The notes under the pieces were generated by a model. The model was not told the DNA's origin, searched no databases, and was given only the letters and a program-made list of their open reading frames with translations. Of a DNA stretch of 5,526 nt, positions 4,991 through 5,526 are shown piece after piece (positions within the stretch are counted from its first letter, which is position 1; each line of letters begins with the position of its first letter). The position numbers and the translations under genes were made by a program. Source of the DNA: an uncultured Veillonella sp. (lineage in GTDB: Bacteria; Bacillota; Negativicutes; Veillonellales; Veillonellaceae); assembly GCA_934216375.1 (NCBI GenBank), contig CAKQBP010000101.1, positions 1 to 5,526 on the forward strand, given 5' to 3'.

Positions 4991-5526
4991 GTTTTAGTAC
5001 TCTGTAATTTTTCGCTATGATAAAACCATTAGAGCCACGTGCTAGGAAGCTCTATGGTTTTAGTACTCTGTAATTTTTCGCTATGATAAAACGGTTTTTA
5101 GAACACACCTCGCTAGTTGCGGGTTTTAGTACTCTGTAATTTTTCGCTATGATAAAACCTCGTAGGGGCGAATTCACCAAGCAGCTTGGTTTTAGTACTC
5201 TGTAATTTTTCGCTATGATAAAACGTATAAGTAGAAGCAAATACCATTCCGTTAGTTTTAGTACTCTGTAATTTTTCGCTATGATAAAACCTATCGCCAT
5301 TGATAAGACTGTTCGCCAGAGTTTTAGTACTCTGTAATTTTTCGCTATGATAAAACGTAGAGCAGGAAAGGTGCCCCTTATGATTAGTTTTAGTACTCTG
5401 TAATTTTTCGCTATGATAAAACAATACTGTTGTATGGTCGTTTAACACGTTAGTTTTAGTACTCTGTAATTTTTCGCTATGATAAAACTCATCCTTACCT
5501 CTCTCTAAACTATCATTAGTTTTAGT
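4991..5526 (+). CRISPR. Type II CRISPR array, eight complete repeats plus a partial ninth
   Basis: The 36-nt repeats begin at 4991, 5057, 5123, 5189, 5255, 5321, 5387 and 5453, and a ninth starts at 5519 and is cut by the window edge. Each begins GTTTTAGTACTCTG and ends CTATGATAAAAC. All eight complete copies look identical, and all eight spacers are exactly 30 nt and differ from each other. The GTTTTAG start and the matching tracrRNA upstream show a type II (Cas9) system read on the + strand, with the leader on the left, so the newest spacers should be at 5027 onward. The first part of the repeat matches my memory of the S. aureus Cas9 repeat. No cas gene is present here; cas9 and any adaptation genes are expected to the right or elsewhere. 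No spacer has an obvious match within the window. Confidence 0.99.

Noticed and set aside
5052..5448. Two overlapping minus-strand open frames with repeated peptides FIIAKNYRVLK and FYHSEKLQSTKT
   Set aside because: The repeated peptides are translations of the CRISPR repeat, which with 30-nt spacers recurs every 66 bp and so stays in frame. There is no ribosome binding site, so they are artefacts.

Overview
The window is AT-rich, and every supported gene lies on the + strand with strong AGGAGG-type ribosome binding sites, sigma-A-like promoters and hairpin plus T-run terminators. This suggests a low-GC Firmicute. The gene set (dinB, clade-3 catalase, class C acid phosphatase, type II CRISPR) would fit a Negativicute such as Veillonella, but that placement is an inference from memory and was not checked by a search.

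Layout: (1) bases 1-790 are the 3' part of a DNA polymerase IV gene (dinB), with an unusual insertion in the little-finger domain and a long tail. (2) 879-1163 is a small conserved-looking gene of unknown function with its own extended -10 promoter and a strong terminator. (3) 1335-2948 is a catalase gene (katA) whose promoter is followed by a Fur/PerR-type 7-1-7 palindrome, as expected for peroxide or metal control. (4) 3303-4319 is a secreted HAD phosphatase of the e(P4)/class C family. (5) 4408-4623 is a tRNA-Arg(CCU) gene followed, with no gap, by a small RNA. (6) 4729-4936 is a tracrRNA with its promoter and terminators. (7) 4943-5526 is a short leader and a type II CRISPR array of eight complete 36-nt repeats with eight 30-nt spacers, running off the right edge. 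No cas gene is in the window; they are expected to the right of the array or elsewhere.

The main discovery is the small RNA at 4526-4623. It has the layout of a natural single-guide RNA: 21 nt that could act as a guide, a repeat-like strand, a GTAA tetraloop, a tracrRNA-like anti-repeat, a nexus hairpin, a linker and a terminator hairpin. Over 35 nt it aligns without gaps to the tracrRNA of this locus (27 identical, all eight differences transitions). Compared with the repeat:tracrRNA duplex, four base pairs differ on both strands while pairing is kept. It lies directly behind the CCA of a tRNA with no visible promoter or terminator between them, so tRNA 3'-end maturation could create the guide's 5' end. 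By analogy with the long-form tracrRNA of Streptococcus pyogenes and with scaRNA/CreR-type regulators, it may direct Cas9 to repress a chromosomal target. The target is not identified here.

A second unusual feature is a degenerate, inverted copy of the CRISPR repeat in the leader, 12 nt before the first repeat. In RNA it could fold back on a repeat, with several differences tolerated as G-U pairs. The locus therefore carries three anti-repeat-like sequences: one in the tracrRNA, one in the single-guide-like RNA and one in the leader.
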